Source: JAXDBW01 sp034678405
GTDB taxonomy: Bacteria > Patescibacteriota > Patescibacteriia > UBA10025 > JAHIVO01
NCBI GenBank assembly: GCA_034678405.1
Contig: JAXDBW010000012.1
Location: 1-8,577 of the forward strand
DNA length: 8,577 bases
Reading direction: 5' to 3'
The notes beneath the pieces are model-generated. The model made no database searches and was not told where the DNA came from. It worked only from the letters and a program-made list of their open reading frames with translations. The position numbers were made by a program, and so were the translations under genes. Numbering within the stretch: the stretch's first letter is position 1; each line of letters opens with the position of its first letter. Positions 6,389-8,577 of this stretch are shown one piece after another.

Positions 6389-7459
6389 ATGCAGTTTTTC
6401 GAACGTTGGCTTTCGGGGCCATTCTGGAATCAGGAAATACTACAAAACTCTGTCGTAGATTACGTCGGAGCCGTAGTTATATTTGTAGTTGCGTTACTCC
6501 TGCTAAAAATATTTCAGATAATTATACTGAAGCAACTGGAGCAGTGGGCAAAACGCACAAAAACCGATCTCGATGATCGGTTTATTGCGATATTTAAAAG
6601 TCTGAAACCACCGTTTTATGGCTTCCTGGCATTCTATATTGCCCTTGTCCAGCTGACTATTCATCCGACTGTTCATGATGTACTGAATGCCATTCTTATC
6701 GGCTGGGTTGTATATCAGGCAATTAAGATAGTAGAGATATTAATCGACTTTTTTGTACGGCGTAAGTATAGTGATGAAGATGATGCGAGTACCCGTTCAT
6801 CAATCAAGCTGCTGAGCAGTTTGACTAAGGGTATCCTCTGGGTTCTCGGCGGTCTGATGATATTGCAAAACATTGGCGTGAACGTCACATCTCTTATTGC
6901 TGGACTGGGCATCGGTGGGGTGGCGGTTGCCTTGGCAGTTCAAAACATCCTAAGTGATCTCTTCAGCTCGTTTGCCATACATTTTGATAAACCCTTTGTT
7001 GTCGGTGATTTCATTGTCGTCGGTGATAAGATGGGAACCGTAGAAAAGATAGGCATCAAAACTACCCGCATCCGAGCTCTCCAAGGTGAAGAAATTGTTT
7101 TTGCTAACAAAAAATTAACATCCACAGAGATCCAGAACTTCAAGAAAATGCAAGAGCGTCGAGTTGTGTTTCATATCGGCGTCGTGTATGAAACGACTAT
7201 TGATCAGCTGAAACAAGCAAAAAAAATAATCTCTCAAGCCATTGAGGACGTAGAGAATGCGCGGCTTGACCGGGTTCACTTTTTTGCGTTTGGGGACTCC
7301 GCTCTTAAATTCGAAGTTGTATACTATATTCTTTCCGCTGATTATAATGAGTACATGGACATTCATGAGTCAGTCCATCTGCGGATAAAAGAGGAGCTCG
7401 ACCGGACAAATATTGAAATGGCCTTTCCTACCCAGACTATTCATCTCAGTCAATCATGA
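6389..7459 (+). CDS. MscS-family mechanosensitive ion channel
   Basis: The product is 356 residues. Hydrophobic segments lie at about 23-47, 73-91, 97-122 and 145-163. The pore-lining segment GLGIGGVAVALAVQNILSDL (172-191) has the Gly/Ala pattern of MscS helix 3. The conserved beta-domain entry DKPFVVGDFIVVGDKMGTVE (200-219) follows, with TTRIRALQGEEIVFANKKL (225-243), and then the cytoplasmic alpha/beta vestibule domain (about 256-352). In this family the channel opens under membrane tension to let out ions and small solutes after osmotic downshift. The architecture has four N-terminal helices plus the pore helix region, slightly longer than E. coli MscS (286 residues). ATG 6389 is preceded by AGGG at 6381-6384, a weak ribosome-binding site 4 nt away. 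It lies 40 bp after the two-helix gene and overlaps the trehalose synthase gene by 4 bp (ATGA). Confidence 0.93.
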   Translation: MQFFERWLSGPFWNQEILQNSVVDYVGAVVIFVVALLLLKIFQIIILKQLEQWAKRTKTDLDDRFIAIFKSLKPPFYGFLAFYIALVQLTIHPTVHDVLNAILIGWVVYQAIKIVEILIDFFVRRKYSDEDDASTRSSIKLLSSLTKGILWVLGGLMILQNIGVNVTSLIAGLGIGGVAVALAVQNILSDLFSSFAIHFDKPFVVGDFIVVGDKMGTVEKIGIKTTRIRALQGEEIVFANKKLTSTEIQNFKKMQERRVVFHIGVVYETTIDQLKQAKKIISQAIEDVENARLDRVHFFAFGDSALKFEVVYYILSADYNEYMDIHESVHLRIKEELDRTNIEMAFPTQTIHLSQS

Positions 7460-8577
7460 AGAAAACTAACGTAACCGCAGAACGAGGCATTGATCAATAC
7501 CGCCGCATCGCCGGCGATCGCGTGATCGATGAAATTCACCACTATGCCGATCGGCTGCAGGGTGAGCACATCGTCATGATTAATTCGACTCCTGCTGGCG
7601 GAGGTGTCGCGGAAATTTTAAATAACCTCGTACTGCTGATTAACGAGCTCGGAGTAGAACTTGGATGGCGCATCCTGAAGGGTTCAGATACTTTTTTTCA
7701 GATTACTAAAGAATTTCATAATGCATTTCAGGGAGCAGACATCACCCTGACTAAGCAAAAAAAAGAAATATATGAACAGGTGAATAGAAATAATGCAATG
7801 ATGACCCACCTGGATGGCCATGATATGGTCATTGTCCACGACCCGCAACCGCTGCCGCTCATTTCGTATTACAAAAAGCGGATCCCGTGGGTGTGGCGTT
7901 TTCATCCGGACATGACCCATCCCAATCCCAAGCTACTCGAGTATCTAAAGCCATATATTGAATTATACGATGCGATGATCATATCTTCGAAAAAATATCA
8001 TCAAGCCTCTCTCGATATACCCCAAATAGAATTTGCTCCTTCAATAGACCCGCTCTCAGCCAAAAACGTGCCCATGACGAAAACGGAAGCGCATCGATTG
8101 CTCAGGCGCCAGGGTCTCCGTCTCAATAAACCCATTATCGCTCAAGTTAGCCGATTTGATACGTGGAAAGATCCGGTAGGTGTCATCAAAGCGTTCCTCA
8201 CCGTACGAGAACAATACAACTGCCAGCTCGTACTCATGGGTAATCTAGCGAGCGATGATCCGGAGGGGCCAATTATTTACCAACAGGTATTGAAAGCAGC
8301 ACGCAACAACAAAGATATACATATATTACTCAATAGTCCTGATAATGATCGTACGGTTAATGCATTGCAACGGAGTGCGGCTGTCATCCTCCAGAAATCA
8401 CTTCGGGAGGGTTTTGCCCTCACGGTTAGTGAAGCTCTGTGGAAGGAAACACCGGTAATTGGGACCCGAGCCGGTGGCATCCCACTCCAAGTTATTGATG
8501 GAAAAAAGGGGCTACTTGTCCGCGGGATCCCTCAAACAGCGGAATCCAGCTTGAAACTTATAAAGAATCGTAACCCC
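7456..8577 (+). CDS. treT: Trehalose glycosyltransferring synthase (TreT-like), GT4 family, 3' truncated
   Basis: There are 374 codons with no stop before the window end; I expect roughly 40-50 residues to be missing. ATG 7456 overlaps the mscS stop (ATGA). The protein looks like a GT-B retaining glycosyltransferase. The N-terminal domain has INSTPAGGGVAEIL (42-55), where the Gly loop contacts substrate, then LKGSDTFFQITKEFHNAFQG (74-93), VIVHDPQPLPL (125-135) and VWRFHPDMTHPNP (146-158). The C-terminal domain has PSIDPLSAKN (195-204), AQVSRFDTWKDPVGVI (229-244, with R233 and K238 as expected donor-phosphate ligands), and the GT4 E-x7-E pair E318/E326 in LREGFALTVSEALW. These closely follow TreT of Thermococcus/Pyrococcus as I remember it; that enzyme makes trehalose from NDP-glucose and glucose. 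A related GT4 enzyme such as trehalose phosphorylase or another glucosyltransferase cannot be excluded. Trehalose would serve as a compatible solute in the cytoplasm. Confidence 0.85.
   Translation, partial: MKKTNVTAERGIDQYRRIAGDRVIDEIHHYADRLQGEHIVMINSTPAGGGVAEILNNLVLLINELGVELGWRILKGSDTFFQITKEFHNAFQGADITLTKQKKEIYEQVNRNNAMMTHLDGHDMVIVHDPQPLPLISYYKKRIPWVWRFHPDMTHPNPKLLEYLKPYIELYDAMIISSKKYHQASLDIPQIEFAPSIDPLSAKNVPMTKTEAHRLLRRQGLRLNKPIIAQVSRFDTWKDPVGVIKAFLTVREQYNCQLVLMGNLASDDPEGPIIYQQVLKAARNNKDIHILLNSPDNDRTVNALQRSAAVILQKSLREGFALTVSEALWKETPVIGTRAGGIPLQVIDGKKGLLVRGIPQTAESSLKLIKNRNP

Noticed and set aside
7343..7348. Perfect TATAAT inside the mscS gene as a private promoter for treT
   Set aside because: No reasonable -35 at 16-18 bp; the nearest TTGTAT gives a 20-bp spacer. 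The ATGA overlap already explains treT expression. A second internal TATAAT at 440-445 is likewise coding.
7757..7764. Run of eight A residues in treT as a programmed frameshift site
   Set aside because: The protein stays in the family-typical frame before and after the run, and no alternative product is evident.

Overview
The window most likely comes from an ultrasmall bacterium of the Candidate Phyla Radiation (Patescibacteria), possibly a Parcubacteria-type lineage. The support is indirect. It includes a GC content judged by eye to be a little under 50%, very tight gene packing with 4-bp ATGA overlaps, and promoters carrying an extended -10 of the form TGCTATACT. Gene content also fits: a GGPHVRVF-type FG-GAP propeller joined to an L,D-transpeptidase, and a small two-helix membrane protein of a kind I associate with these genomes. 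TAA, TAG and TGA all end genes here, so the code looks standard. No rRNA, tRNA, mobile element, CRISPR array or phage gene was seen, and there is no gene-free stretch over 300 bases.

Layout, left to right. (1) Positions 2-601 (+) hold the end of a CPA2/Kef-type cation:proton antiporter with its C-terminal TrkA-N (RCK) domain; its beginning lies outside the window. (2) Positions 690-2102 (+) encode an exported protein with six FG-GAP/beta-propeller repeats followed by a YkuD L,D-transpeptidase domain with an intact SHGC active site. It has its own strong promoter at 625-653. (3) A 12-bp-stem terminator at 2124-2158 separates it from (4), a convergent RND-family exporter on the minus strand (5335 down to 2177). 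This exporter is complete from first to last helix except for one in-frame TAA at 4961-4963, which splits it into a 124-residue and a roughly 919-residue piece in the same frame. (5) A 90-bp divergent region holds two back-to-back promoters whose -35 boxes overlap almost completely. The rightward transcript probably begins on the ATG itself, so it would be leaderless. (6) Four genes follow on the plus strand: a membrane-anchored extracytoplasmic protein of unknown function (5426-6055), a two-helix membrane protein (6052-6348), an MscS-family mechanosensitive channel (6389-7459), and a TreT-like trehalose synthase of family GT4 (7456 to the window end, 3' truncated).

The genes fit an envelope and osmotic-stress theme. 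The antiporter moves cations, the L,D-transpeptidase acts on peptidoglycan at the surface, the RND protein would export an unknown substrate, and the mechanosensitive channel is translationally coupled to an enzyme expected to make the compatible solute trehalose. This linking theme is inference; the domain assignments are read directly from the sequence. The points most worth checking are the nonsense codon in the RND gene, the shared -35/leaderless divergent promoter, the mscS-treT coupling, and the closed six-blade propeller fused to a transpeptidase.
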